A stretch of 64,000 nucleotides of DNA from Gerris lacustris (Eukaryota; Arthropoda; Insecta; Hemiptera; Gerridae), in the NCBI GenBank assembly GCA_951217055.1, contig OX578281.1:25889101-25953100 (forward strand). The letters run 5' to 3'. Shown piece by piece: positions 32,700 through 46,440 of this stretch. Numbering within the stretch: the stretch's first letter is position 1; each line of letters starts with the position of its first letter. Below the pieces are notes generated by a model. The model made no database searches and had not been told where the DNA came from. It saw nothing but the letters and a program-made list of their open reading frames with translations. A program made the translations under genes and the position numbers.

Positions 32700-34534
32700 A
32701 AAAAACAAAAATAATTCACATTTTAAATGTTTTTAAATTTATAAACAAGTTTAAATTTTATTAACTTTTGTTTTATTGTTAGTTTTAATTTATACATTTA
32801 ATGCATTTAAAAAAAACACTGTAAATCCGAAAGCATTAAAAAAAAAAAATCAGTCATTCTTCATCAGTTTGTGCTTTATAAAAATGAATTATTCAAAATT
32901 GACACACAACAGGGAGTCATAATTTACTTTTTATGATCATTATTTATTAGTAAATTATGACGGTCACTATCAAATCTGGTACCGGTAGGTAACGTTAAAA
33001 TATTCCAGTATTCATCAAAAATAACAAAATAATTCATCAATACGATGATTTATTTATGAATGTGACTAAAATTTAGTTGTAAGAAGTTGTATTTTTTTTT
33101 AAGTAATATTATTTTAATTTCTATGACTTCTTATTTTTATTTATAATTCATAAATCTTAATATTTTAAATTATTAAACATTAAAATTTTTAAAAGGAAAT
33201 TAGATTTTTTTTTTAGCTGAAAATGATTTGAATATTTGCCGGATGTCTTAATATGGTGACTACTTAAGACGTGGTGAAACTGAATAGTATCTGAGAGATG
33301 TGTTCTAGATTTTCTGAAACCTTCCGATTGGTTAACAGAGAACTAGGTGTTTTCTCTGTGTTTCTTTTATTTTCCGATCATTTGTCAAAGAGCTTATAGT
33401 ACGACGGAGTTTGTGGGTTCGAGAGGGAGGCACGGGCTGCATGTTCGGCCTCAGTTTAGCGCCAGATTTCTTATCGTTAAAGGCGGTGTCGGTGTGCCAG
33501 CCCGCGCCAACTATCTACATTCGACACCTCCCTTTAACTTCACTATTTCTTTTTACTCGACCCCTTGTTTTATGCTCTTTTTTTATTCGAACTAAATTGC
33601 CGATACAAAATAAATTACAGTTTGAACAGGGGAAGAGAGAGAGAAAAAAAACGTTTAAAGAAAAGCAATAGAAAACGAATATAAAGAAGAAGACAAAAAA
33701 AAATCACACAAAACAAGTTGAGAGGAAAATTTTGGGACTTATATTGTCTAAAACTGTAAATATAGAAGCAGTAATACTTGTCAAAGAGTTTTTCTTTTCA
33801 AAGACAAGTTTTAAACAACAAATTAACTTTATTTTTAAAACGCCCTGCTTCATTTACACAATACTACGTTTAAAAAAGAAACTGCAACGTTTTACTGCTT
33901 CATCGTTCAACGTTCCAATAAAAAATCGAACAAGCTCCATTCATAAACAGTAACAGAATAATCAAATAAATAAATAATATTATTTTTTAAAAAAATTGAA
34001 AACAAGCTTTTATTCGTATTCTTCCCAGCAAACCCTTTCATTTGATATCCATATCATGGGCGTGCTTTAAAAATAACTAGTCCACCAACTTGTGCTGTCC
34101 ACCAAATTAGATTTAGAATGACGTCACTTAGCTAAGCATGCGTTGTTATCCAAAGTAAACGTGCATGCAAAATTTCAATTCAATTGGTTGAGGATAACTA
34201 CTTTAAAATTCAGCTGCAAGGTTTGACCCGAACATACATGCATACATAAACATTACAACATAGTTAAAAGCTTGTAAAAAAGGAAGGACAAAACAATGGA
34301 CAAAATTCAACCTTCAAAATTTGTCTTGAAGGTCTGACCAACCACAGTCCAAGAACGGACGTGGACTTGGGTGTTCAAACAGAATGGGGATTAATCAGGT
34401 CATCCATTGTAAATATAGTCTCAACCAAGTACGTACTGCATGATTTTTTCCTATTTTTTCAGTCTTGAACTCGTGTTTTCTTTTTGTTTTAACTAGCAGT
34501 TCCGACGACGAAAAAGAATCGTTCCGCCGATCGT
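32700..34534. other. Non-coding stretch
   Basis: AT-rich to 33.39 kb. At 33,395-33,540 a GC-richer patch contains GTGGGTTCGAGAGGGAGG, a B-box-like word, but without a convincing A box. After that it is AT-rich with decayed element phrases. No exon is supported. Confidence 0.35.
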
Positions 34535-34745
34535 TCCGGATTAATCCTGTTCATGGCCGTCAAATCTAGTTCGTGGCGGACTAATCTAGTTCGCAGTGAC
34601 CTATCCTAGTTTGTGGTGGACTAATCTAGTTCGCAGTGACCTATCCTAGTTTGTGGTGGACTAATCTAGTTCATGGTAAACTAATCTAGTTCACGATGGA
34701 ATAATCTTGTTCGCGGTAGAATAATCAAGTTCACGGTGGACAGCA
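34535..34745. repeat. 20-bp tandem repeat, about 10 units
   Basis: Units of the type ACTAATCTAGTTCGTGGTGG, with a higher-order 40-bp pairing in which a GACCTATCCTAGTTTGTGGT variant alternates. It borders the MITE that follows. Confidence 0.85.
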
Positions 34746-34799
34746 ATTGTGCACCACTAAGTTCACAGAGGACTGAAGACAGAAACGAGCAACATTTTA

Positions 34800-35255
34800 C
34801 GGCAATAATGGCCGGGCTAAATCGCTCAAAATTCAGAAATATTGCCGTCAATATGTTTATATGGCCCGGCACTAAATCGTTAAAGCCTGTCAATATTTCT
34901 GTATATGCCGTCAATGTTGAAAAATCATTGCGAAAATGTTTCAGGGCTTTGCAGATTTATGAAGCCTTTTTTTTGGCAATGATTTGCCGGCATTATACAA
35001 TACAAAACTGCCGGACCCGACGGTCGCCGGTTGGTCGTGCGAGACGACCAACCTGCCTGACCGTCGGGAGCTCCCCACCCTCGATTCCTGTCGGGTCGGT
35101 TCATGTGCAGCGCTGTGCAGACTCCTCAACCGGACACGACCAAACTCCCCATAAAGAGAGGAGTTTGGTCGTGTGTAGAAACGGCCCCGAAAAGCATTGT
35201 CGGGGAGTTTGGTCGTGTCGGGTCGTGTGTAGGGCCTTTTAACGATACCTTGCCG
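34800..35255. mobile_element. 456-bp palindrome-rich MITE, TTA target duplication
   Basis: Ends CGGCAA...TTGCCG with TTA on both sides (34,797-34,799 and 35,256-35,258), the 3-bp duplication expected of PIF/Harbinger elements. The inverted ends beyond 6 bp are poor. The interior is GC-rich with strong hairpins: GGTTGGTCG...CGACCAACC (35,030-35,054) and ACGACCAAACTCC...GGAGTTTGGTCGT (35,137-35,173), and GGAGTTTGGTCGTGT is repeated at 35,203. Long open frames across it on both strands reflect GC content and symmetry, not a gene. Confidence 0.5.
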
Positions 35256-35259
35256 TTAT

Positions 35260-38235
35260 ATTGAAATTTTATACTTAATATTTTAAAAATGGTGGACGAC
35301 TAAAACAGTTTTTAGCCAAGATGACGACATGTATTACATCTTTTTAAAGTATTTAGTCTTTATTTATATCTTTAACTGTTAACTGTAGACATTCACAACT
35401 TCTCAAAACTCCATGAATCATTTTCTGCAGATTCTATGGATTCTATTATAGGCTTTGCATTTTCATCTTGAAAATTTAGTTGTTAGCACCAATTGTTCCG
35501 ACAGTACCAAGTTTTCCTTTTAAGACACCATCAGAGTTGTTAAAAAAAAAAATATATCTATATATAAAATAACTTTAATTTTAGTTTAAAAAGCTTAAAC
35601 ACACTTATTGTAGTTGTTAATGTTTAAACTGCATAGGATATCTATATCTGGACGAGGATTGTAAAATTTACAGTTATATCATTGTGAATTTAAAATTTTT
35701 CAACTTTCTCAATTCTGTTCTGCTACGTTAGGTTTTTGCGGCCAGAGACTAACATAACAATACTAGATTTTCCGAAGGAGACCGCATCAGAGATTTTGTG
35801 ATTCATAACGTTTTAAAGACATTAAATTACATGGATCATTCTCCAGGCAGTTGCTTGCTCATGATGAGTTGCAAATTGACTCATATTCAGCTCTCTTGAC
35901 CCCTGCTATGGAATCAAAATGTCGGCATTCGATTTCGAACCCACAACAAGGATTAAATTACATAGTTGCAAATGACTCTCATAATGAGTTACTTCCTCGA
36001 GAATGATCCCTGGAATGAGTAGGAAATAAAAGGCATTCACAAAGACGTCGACGATCTAGACTAAATTCACACGAAATTCTAGGTTTGTGTTTCCTATTAA
36101 ATTTATTTTCAATATTATTTAATCCGAATTTACAGTATAGTATATTCTTTTCTAGATACTCGGTATAATTAATGTAATATGTCGCAAATATAATATTAAT
36201 AGCGGAGAATCATCATGAGCAACTCCCTTAAAAATAATCTTTGAAATGGATTAACGATTAATGGATCTATTACCCATCTATAAAATCTATCAACGGATAT
36301 TCTATCTATAAAATGGAATTATAAAGATTCTACTTAATAAATATTCAAAGTTTGTGTTTCCTAATAAATGTAATTTCAATGTAGGGTTATTGAGAAAGGT
36401 GTTCGTGCTTTTAGTTGTGAACTGCTTTAAATCTCATACACCTTTTTTGGGGACCTTCTATATTATTCAATCGGGATCCACACTGTAATCTTTGTTATAT
36501 TTTTGAGAATCCTAAAATAAATTTCTCGGGATGATTATTGTATTGTCACTAATAAAATATTAATAAAGGAGGCCATTTCCATCCGTAAATCATAACAATA
36601 ACAATCAATTTAATCCCTGAAATGATTGGAAACGTTGGGATTCACACATTCTCTGACAAGGCCTCCTCTTTGAAATCTAGACTTATTATTACGCTAAAGT
36701 CAAGTAACTTCTGATTTTATAATCTATTCTGCACAATTATATTTTGTTATTATTTGTAAAACTCAAGAATATTTTATTGAGATTAAATAATAATACATAT
36801 ATTTTGATTTGTAAAGTATTGTAAGTAAAGATGGGCTTGCTGCCGTTTACAAAGTGTCGCTTCTGTCTATTTAAGTTCTCTAGAAGAATCTAAGTTCAGA
36901 CTTGGAGTCCTCATCCTCGCCTATGTTTATGCGATACTTTCGGGATTATCATCGTTGTACCTGTTGTGTCATCTGTTACTTGATGTTTTAGGTAGCTCTC
37001 AAGAATATTTTATTGAGATTAAAATGAATGAGACATTTTTGAGGGAAATTTTGTTATCTTTAATTTTGATAACTATTTTAATTAGTGTCTGAGCCATAGG
37101 AAGTGAGATATTCGCAGAAAACCGATTTAGTTGGCTTTTATGATGATTTGTAAATATCATGTCCAAACTTTAGGCCCCCCTTGACACCCCTGGCTACGCC
37201 CATGAGCTAAGGTCCTTTGAGCGAGAAATTTTTGTTATTAGGTAAATAAAATAATGGACAGAAAAAAATGAGAAGATTGTTGTGAAGTGAAAGCACACTG
37301 TCGGTACTGACTTCCAATCAATAATTCCTTGCTCTTTCCTTTCTAGTTTCGTAGAATTATTTTTCTTTTGTTATTACCCCCTAATTTTTCTAAAAATGTT
37401 TTTTTTGCCCTGTATTTTTAATATTGTGTATTCAACGCTTCATCTATTATTTCGATTGTCTGCCTGCTCTATTATTTATACGGTCTTTTTCTTTCATTTT
37501 TTTTACTGCAAATAATAATCTCCAGGAAAAGATATACTGGTATATTTTATTTCAAATCTAGTTCAAGATTGGAGGGATTGGAGCGTAAGAATATGATGGT
37601 TTAGTTAATCCACATAGTTCGGAGCCCATAATAATATGTTATAATTCCTTTAAGGGCGCCAACCTAAAAATTCATGTTTGACTTATTCCCTTCAATCCCC
37701 TACGGCAGACGTAGACCGAGTAAAGAATTTGCACCTGACCCAATTTTGGGTAATGGCTTTTAGTTTATTCCATGTTTCTCCCCCTTCTTTCATTTCTGTT
37801 CTTCAGTTGTCCTTTTTATTTCAAATTATTTTATGTCTTCAAGATTTTATTTGTTTACTGTCTGCATGCTGTCTTCAGTTCTTTTAGTGTCAGAAGGATT
37901 TCTTCTCATCTCTACAACAGCTCCTTATTTGAAATTTTTTCGGGCCAAAATATAAAGTATTAACGACCTCAATATTTCCTACATACATATGTTAGCATCC
38001 TCTCATTATTAAGTCCATCCATGCCAAGTTCATTCACCATCCTATACCTCTCACCAACGAACTAACCACACCGCATACTCCCGGCATTCCAAGGCAACCC
38101 CGAAAAAGAAAATCGCCGTCTCAGGGATTAATGTTATTGTAAACTAAACTATTGGAGAAACACCATTGAATGAGGTTAACTTATTCGCTTTGTAACTATA
38201 GTTTAATCATTTTAGAGAAAAGCTGCGTAGTATAT
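35260..38235. other. AT-rich non-coding stretch with local duplications
   Basis: CTCAAGAATATTTTATTGAG then ATTAAA occurs at 36,763-36,788 and again at 36,998-37,023. GTTTGTGTTTCCTA.TAAAT occurs at 36,083 and 36,350. At 37,170-37,195 CCCCTGGCTACGCCCATG may be a hAT terminus remnant. No gene is seen. Confidence 0.4.
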
Positions 38236-38718
38236 TTATTATTGCATCCAAGCTCATCGAAGATATCGGAAGGATTGTGATAAAAAAATGCATTTCTATG
38301 AATCTAATCAAAATCTAATTCAATATTTCTTAGACAGAAATACGTTTCAGACATCAGGGAACATATATTTGATTTTGTGTTAGTAACACCGTATTCTAGA
38401 TACTTGACCGATTTTAATAAAATTTTGGTGGTACGTTATAATTTGATCACTTTTTCTAAATGTACACACATTTTTTATGCACATTTATAAGATTTGATCC
38501 GATTTAAAGAAAATAAATATTTTGTCTGTGTAACCTTCAGAACATTTAATGATAAATACATAATATTCACATTCATTAAATGTGACCCCACTGGAAATCG
38601 AAACAGGTCTAAACAATCACTCATTTAAAAAAATTCCCAGAGGGATCACATTATTTTTACACTCTTGTGAATGTTCATCTAATGATAGAAGACAAGTAAG
38701 CTATGTGCCACATTCTAA
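38236..38718 (+). mobile_element. Family C element, diverged
   Basis: TTGCATCCAAGCTCATCGAA, AGACAGAAATACGTTTCAGA, CATCAGGGAACAT, TTGACCGATTTTAATAAAAT and AAGCTATGTGCCACATT are in family order. Confidence 0.55.
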
Positions 38719-40606
<1,888 letters not shown>

Positions 40607-41625
40607 TAATAGGGGACCACAATCTAATACGGAATTTATTTTAAGAATTTTATGGGTTTACACATAGATTCCAAAAAAGTGATTTTATCAAATAGGTGCT
40701 TCAAACGCCTTTAAATTCTTGATTTTGGTACTTTACACAAATTGTTATTTTTTTACGATTATTACGATATTTCAAGACGTAAAGATGACCACACAATTTA
40801 AAACACATCTCGTTTGCTTAGATGTCACCAAATATCAAATTGTACACTTAATTTTAAACATAGTGAGTTATGTTTGCCACACATATGTTATGAAATTAAT
40901 ATAATAAGTTTTTTTTTGTAGCTGACCCTGACCATACAAACGTCAGATGATGTGTTAAGGTCGTGATTATAGTGATGTTAATTACAGGACAAAGAGCTGA
41001 ACACGTATGACAATGACATATGTATTGTGGAAAGATAAAGGTTATTACAGGACGGATAGATGATCACGATGACACATCGGTCGCCATAATAATTGAGCTG
41101 TTTTACAGGATGAGTAAGTAGTATTAGAACATACCTTAGAAATAGGGTCAAAAATGTGCAGCTGTCAAAAGCTTTAAATAATTATTTCCTAAAAAATAAA
41201 TTTTAAACTTATCTACATAGCTATGATAATTTAATAATCCTAATGTGCATAAATCTCAAATTTATTACGACTAAGAAAAACTTATCGGTTATTCTAAAAT
41301 GTGCAATCTTAACTTGGTCTATATTTGTATAAAAATACTCCTGAGTTTTCTACCATTTTTCCGTGTAGTGTGCATTTTCTTTACCAAACAACAAAAGCAA
41401 TTTAAAATAGAGGTTAAATATGGTGAGGGAATAAATAAAATGAAATAAAATAACAGATATCATAAGAGATTTTTTTTTTTTTAAATATGAAGTGCATTGT
41501 GAAGCGTCTTTGATTTTGTAGGTTAAATTTTATTCGATGAAGCCGCCAGATTTTTTTTTTTTGTGATTTTGGTTTTCTTTGTCTTTTTTTGGCCAAATTT
41601 TTTTTTTTTTTTTGGCTCGACTTAC
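40607..41625. other. AT-rich non-coding stretch
   Basis: No gene or clear element. ATTACAGGAC words recur at 40,981, 41,043 and (TTTACAGGAT) 41,101, about 60 bp apart. Confidence 0.4.
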
Positions 41626-41945
41626 CCTAGGAGGTTTGCCTGCGGCTGTAGTATGGAGAGTTTCATACCGGCGCCGCTGCGAGTCGCCGCCATGCCGGCC
41701 CGCGATCTCCCCCCGTAATGCCGGTGTCTGAAGGATTTTAGCCTCACACTACCCCTTCTCCCCCACCACTCGACCCCGAGAAGCAGGTTGTGACGTCACG
41801 TCTGACGTCACGGCTTTCCTTGTAGCCTGAGGGAGGGGGTAGTGAGGATCAATATCCGAAGCCTCACCTGCAGAGCTTACCCCTCCGAAACCCCAGGCTC
41901 TACGTAATAAAATCTTACACCCCCTCCCCTCCAAGCGGTACTAGC
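41590..41945 (-). mobile_element. GC-rich LINE or SINE 3'-end-like insertion with poly(A)
   Basis: Read on the minus strand, about 310 bp of GC-rich, CpG-rich sequence ends CAAACCTCCTAGGGTAAGTC, then GAGCC and a run of 17 A. A GC-rich body that runs straight into poly(A) is what a truncated Jockey- or R1-like LINE 3' UTR, or a SINE, looks like. It includes two CRE-like words (TGACGTCACG and TGACGTCACA on the minus strand). Alternatively it is a CpG-rich first exon whose donor is AGG|GTAAGT; the abutting poly(A) argues against that. Confidence 0.45.
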
Positions 41946-42699
41946 GTAAAAGTAATCATTCACATAATATATAAAAACCTTGTTTAGAACCCACACAGAA
42001 ACTAAAACAAACAAAAGAATTCATAGTAAATTGCATTCCCAGCTAATATATTACTAACATCAAATAATTAAGAGTAGTATCCTAGTAGGATGGTACGTAG
42101 TATATGCTTCTTGTATAGGTCAGGTACTTAAATATGCAATAATAAAACACCTTACTCCATCATAACTAACACAGTTATACAATTCTGGCTTTCGTCCACA
42201 AATAGTCATCTTCAGAGTAAAAACCACCAAGAATTATATCTGGTGTGTAAATTATTTTGTAGAGTCGGAACTGTCTCGCCAAGATTTACGTAGTTTCGAT
42301 CGAGATTTCGCATACCTTTTTTACGTACTACTCGAATCTGATCAGATTGTCAATTTCAGTTAAAAGAAAATGTAGTCAATTTTAATTTTGCCATTTGACT
42401 GTGAATCTGAGGAACAGATGTTTTCCTTCGACCAATTTTATTTAGCCCTGAAGGGGGAATTGCTCATTGGCTCGTAAGTTGACAGGCAGGACTGACAAAA
42501 AATGCTATTTAAAATTCAATAATTACACTATTCCTTATTATTAATTCAGATGATAAGTGATTTATTTCATTATTAAATTTAATTTTCTTATGTAACTTGA
42601 CATTTTAGTAAATCGCACATAGAGGTTGAGACCAACCTTAGCCTATGAATTTTTACGTTTTTTTGTCTGGAGTTTTCTACTACATTTTGCCGCATTTTT
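41946..42699. other. Non-coding stretch
   Basis: Nothing recognisable apart from AT-rich sequence. Confidence 0.4.
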
Positions 42700-43590
42700 A
42701 AATTAGTGCATGGTTAAGTTTCCTCACGTCCTATTATTATTACAATTTTAAAGTGACTTCTAATTTGAGTGGCTAATAGCTTCCTCGCATCCTATTACTA
42801 TCACAATTTTAAAATGACTTCCAATTTGAGTGGCTAATAGCTTCCTCGCATCCTATTATTATCACAATTATAAAATGACTTCCAATTAGAGTGGCTAATA
42901 GCTTCCTCGCGTCCTATTATTATCACAATTTTAAAATGACTTCCAATTAGAGTGGCTAATAGCTTCCTCGCGTCCTATTATTATCACAATTTTAAAATGA
43001 CTTCCAATTAGAGTGGCTAATAGCTTCCTCGCATCCTATTATTATCACAATTTTAAAATGACTTCCAATTAGAGTGGCTAATAGCTTCCTCGCGTCCTAT
43101 TATTATCACAATTTTAAAATGACTTCTAATTAGAGTGGCTAATAGCTTCCTCGCGTCCTATTATTATTACAATTTTAAAGTGACTTCTAATTTGAGTGGC
43201 TAATAGCTTCCTCGCATCCTATTATTATCACAATTTTAAAATGACTTCCAATTAGAGTGGCTAATAGCTTCCTCGCGTCCTATTATTATCACAATTTTAA
43301 AATGACTTCCAATTAGAGCAGCTAATAGCTTCCTCGCGTCCTATTATTATCACAATTTTAAAATGACTTCCAATTAGAGTGGCTAATAGCTTCCTCGCGT
43401 CCTATTATTATCACAATTTTAAAATGACTTCCAATTAGAGTGGCTAATAGCTTCCTCGCGTCCTATTATTATCACAATTTTAAAATGACTTCCAATTAGA
43501 GTGGCTAATAGCTTCCTCGCGTCCTATTATTATCACAATTTTAAAATGACTGCCAATTAGCTTGACTAACAGCTTCTTTGCTTTCTATTA
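42700..43590. repeat. 61-bp minisatellite, about 14 units, derived from a family C terminus
   Basis: TTCCTCGC recurs exactly every 61 bp from about 42,719 to 43,573 (42,780; 42,841; 42,902; 42,963; 43,024; and so on). The unit contains CCAATTAGAGTGGCTAATAG then CTTCCTCGCGTCCTATTATT. This is a variant of the family C end CCAATTAGTGTGGCACATAG then CTTCCTCGCATCCTATCAT. Units differ at only a few positions. The last unit (TGCCAATTAGCTTGACTAAC) runs into a family C body. Confidence 0.95.
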
Positions 43591-44062
43591 TTAGATTAAT
43601 GGTCCCACGGGTATAAACTAATTTGATCCCAGGGGGAATTAAAAGAGGGCTGATTTGGACTTCTAATGGGCTCACATTAATATTTATTAAATATTAAATT
43701 TGCATAGACGGATGATTTTAATATTGGAGATTTTTTAGGATACTTTCAACAAACCATTGAAAATTTTGAACGACAGACAGACACAAGACTAAAAATTGTT
43801 TCTGAGTTCTAAAACTGACTTCTTTATATGCATATTTGAACTCTGAGACAAAATAATTAAATGTGCGCCGATATTTGTAATCAATATTGGACCATCTGTC
43901 ATTAATACTACTTGGGCAACTTTCGACAAAATATCCAAATTTTATTCTAATTGGATGATTAGTTTTAAGACAGTGCGATTCGCAAAAATGTTAACTGACA
44001 GACACTTGCGAGCCCAAAATGTCTCCTGATGTTTGAAACAGATTAAGTCTAGGAATGTTTGC
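43591..44062 (-). mobile_element. Family C body attached to the minisatellite
   Basis: GACAGACAGACACAAGACTA then AAAATTGTTTCTGAGTTCTA, and later CCCAAAATGTCTCCTGATGT and TTGAAACAGATTAAGTCTAG, are family C phrases in inverted orientation. The hairpin end is missing. Confidence 0.55.
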
Positions 44063-44086
44063 CACTTTTATTAAAATGCCTTACTA

Positions 44087-44221
44087 ATTTTGCATCCGAG
44101 CTTACCGAAGGTAACGGAAGCATTGTGTTCACTTTAGAGAAAGAAAAACTTTTATGCCTCCGATTTCAAAAATTCCATGTCAGAAATCCGTTTCAGACAT
44201 CAGGGAACATTTTAAGTCTCG

Positions 44222-44257
<36 letters not shown>

Positions 44258-44676
44258 GGTCTGTGTGTCCGCGAATTATGTAACGTGCGACGATAACTTG
44301 TGTAAATGTCGACCGATTTTGATGAAATTTGGTAGACATGTTCATTTTACTAATGCCCAGGATGAGTTCGTTGGACAACGTTATCCGTCCAAGCGTTCAC
44401 GAGCAGCGCTATCTTAAACGTGAACTTTAAATTTAAAATTGGAATTTTAGGTCGGGGAAAAAATCAAACTTCATCTATACAATGAGACAAAAATTTTTTT
44501 CAAATACAATTTTTTATTAAAACCAACAGAGACACCGCTATGAAGTGTGAAAGGTCGCTAAAACTATAAATAGTTTTTACAAAATAAACAATATAACAAT
44601 AAAGTAATATAGCAATAATTGTTATAGTACATGATAGGATGCGAGGAAGCTATGTGCCACACTAATTGGCAGTATA
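44087..44676 (+). mobile_element. Family C element, complete reference copy
   Basis: It begins with the hairpin end (GCATCCGAGCTTACCGAAGG, then TAACGGAAGC). It passes AGAAATCCGTTTCAGACATC, the TCTG tract, GTCGACCGATTTTGATGAAA and CGTTGGACAACGTTATCCGT. It ends GATGCGAGGAAGCTATGTGC then CACACTAATTGGCAG. About 590 bp, no inverted termini, T-rich flanks on both sides, no conserved reading frame. Confidence 0.75.
44221..44260. repeat. (TCTG)n microsatellite
   Basis: Eight or more TCTG units within the family C copy. Shorter versions (ACAG on the other strand) mark the same place in other copies, so the tract is part of the element. Confidence 0.9.
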
Positions 44677-44708
44677 TTTTTTTTTGTTACAAAGAATTAT
44701 TTTAATTT

Positions 44709-45316
44709 CGCTTCCGAGCTTACCGAAGGTAACGGAAGTTATGTGATCGTTCTGAAGAACGAAAATTTTAGGCCTCATATTTCTAAAATTCCTAGACAGA
44801 AATCCGTTTCGGACATCACAGAACATTTTTGGGTCCGTGTCTGTCTATCGGTTTGTCGGTCTGTCGCTAAATTTTGGCGAAGCAACATATCTTAAAAACT
44901 ACATGTCCGATTTAATAAAATTTGGATGGTAGGTCATAATTAGCTCATTGTCGGTCTCATATATAAGTTTCAACCTTCTGCGCTCATTTGTTTCTCTTCC
45001 ACATGCGCAGAAACATATATTTATTTACACCTATAGCTTCAAAATTACTTATCTCTTATCTGATTTGTATGAAACTTTTATAGTTTATCAAAAGTAGCCC
45101 GCAGATAGCCCTAGATTAATTTGAACCATCTGCGTTCTTTAACTTTTACTAAATTTATACTTTAATTTAAGTAAAAATTCTACCGATTTTGACAGATTAA
45201 AAAAACAGGGGAAACAATTAAACAATTTAGACAATAATGGCTTGTAAAAGCATAAAATCAATAAAGTACGTGATAGGATGCGAAGAAGCTATGTGCCACA
45301 CCAATTGGAAGTCTAT
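44709..45316 (+). mobile_element. Family C element, second in direct tandem
   Basis: Begins GCTTCCGAGCTTACCGAAGG then TAACGGAAG, and ends GGATGCGAAGAAGCTATGTG then CCACACCAATTGGAAG. It lies only about 30 bp after the previous copy in the same orientation. Its interior subtype (AACATATCTTAAAAACTACA, CTTCTGCGCTCATTTG) differs from the preceding copy. Confidence 0.7.
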
Positions 45317-45351
45317 TTTTGAAGATTTATTTGTTGATTTGTAATAATTTT

Positions 45352-45440
45352 ACAGGCGGAGGACACGAAAAAATCAATTCTTAAGGACACACGGTGCTCA
45401 GATGTATTGGCTCAACATCAAACCCAAATATATATTTCTG
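45352..45440 (+). repeat. Family F repeat fragment
   Basis: GGCGGAGGACACGAAAAAAT, GACACACGGTGCTCAGATGT and ATTGGCTCAACATCAAACCC match the fragments at 16.27 and 63.91 kb. Confidence 0.5.
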
Positions 45441-46129
45441 CTCAGGGTACCCTCTTCTTACAGCTTTTAACAAAACATACAAAAGGCAACAACCGCAATT
45501 GTAACTTATTTCAAAGTAGTGGAAAACTGATTTCCAATAAAGTCCTTAATAATGAAGAGTTAATACTTAGCAATTGAAATTTTGAATGGTTAATCACCAG
45601 AAAGGTAGAAATGGATTAAAATTGTACAAATTGAAAACCGAGTGGCATTGAAACTATATATTTTCCATGATTAGTTCCATAAGGGAAAATATAATGTGAT
45701 CCTAAGTATAGGGATGGGACACTATATTTAGTTTTGCGGAAGTTTCCTGTCTTTTAATTCTATTGTCTTTAAAAGATTAACGTGAGACAATGCTTACCCA
45801 GGATCTCCCAATAATTTAGGCAAACCTTCTTAGTCTATAATGTTTAAACTTAAACACCTGTGAAATTTAATTAAAACGCCCGTAAAGAGGATTGAATTAT
45901 TCATACCAATCGCTTTTAGTATTATAAATTTACTTTTATCTACGATTGATACGAAAAATAAATATTTTATCTCTGTTTAGATGCGTAGAAAGTGATTCTT
46001 TTAGTAGTTGTATTCATTATGCATGCGCGTTTCATAATTCTTATTCTTTATTCCGTAATCATAAATCATGATTCTTAATCCTTTACGTATTCATAATTCT
46101 TATTCTTTATCCTTTATTCTTCTTATTCT
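45441..46129. other. AT-rich non-coding stretch
   Basis: No gene. At 46,030-46,135 TTCATAATTCTTATTCTTTA phrases repeat irregularly. Confidence 0.4.
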
Positions 46130-46440
46130 TTATTCTACACTAGTGCGCAAATAAAGAAGAATTTTTCACCTTATCGCACGATTAGCATGTTTGTTTACAT
46201 TTAACAAAACTAATTTGCTGTTTGTTTAATTTAAGTAACGGTTTCTTCTGTATTTATTGTTAAATTCCAACACTCGTAGATAAAGTACGGTACGCAACTC
46301 GTGCGAAAACTGCATTTTGCTTTGCTCGTGTGGTTTTACTACCCTCGCTGTCGCTCGGGTGCAAACTTCACACTCGCATGCACAATGCTACTTTCCACAC
46401 TAAACGCGTAATATACTATTTTCTTCTTTTTTTTACAAAA
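46130..46440. mobile_element. Possible non-autonomous element with CpG-rich core
   Basis: CACTAGTGCGCAAATAAAGA at the left and CACTAAACGCGTAATATACT at the right bracket a core. The core has repeated ACTCGTGCG, GCTCGTGTGG and ACTCGCATGC words and a palindrome (CCCTCGCTGTCGCTCGGG). The termini pair only loosely. Confidence 0.3.

Noticed and set aside
33395..33545. SINE from the GTGGGTTCGAGAGG word
   Set aside because: Only a B-box-like word is present. No A box or tail is convincing.
34736..35242. 168-codon open frame on the plus strand
   Set aside because: It runs from the 20-bp array into a palindrome-rich element, has a mirror frame on the other strand, and shows no domain. It is open because the element is GC-rich.
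42700..43590. CRISPR-like regular array
   Set aside because: The whole 61-bp unit is repeated, with no variable spacers, and the setting is eukaryotic. It is a minisatellite.
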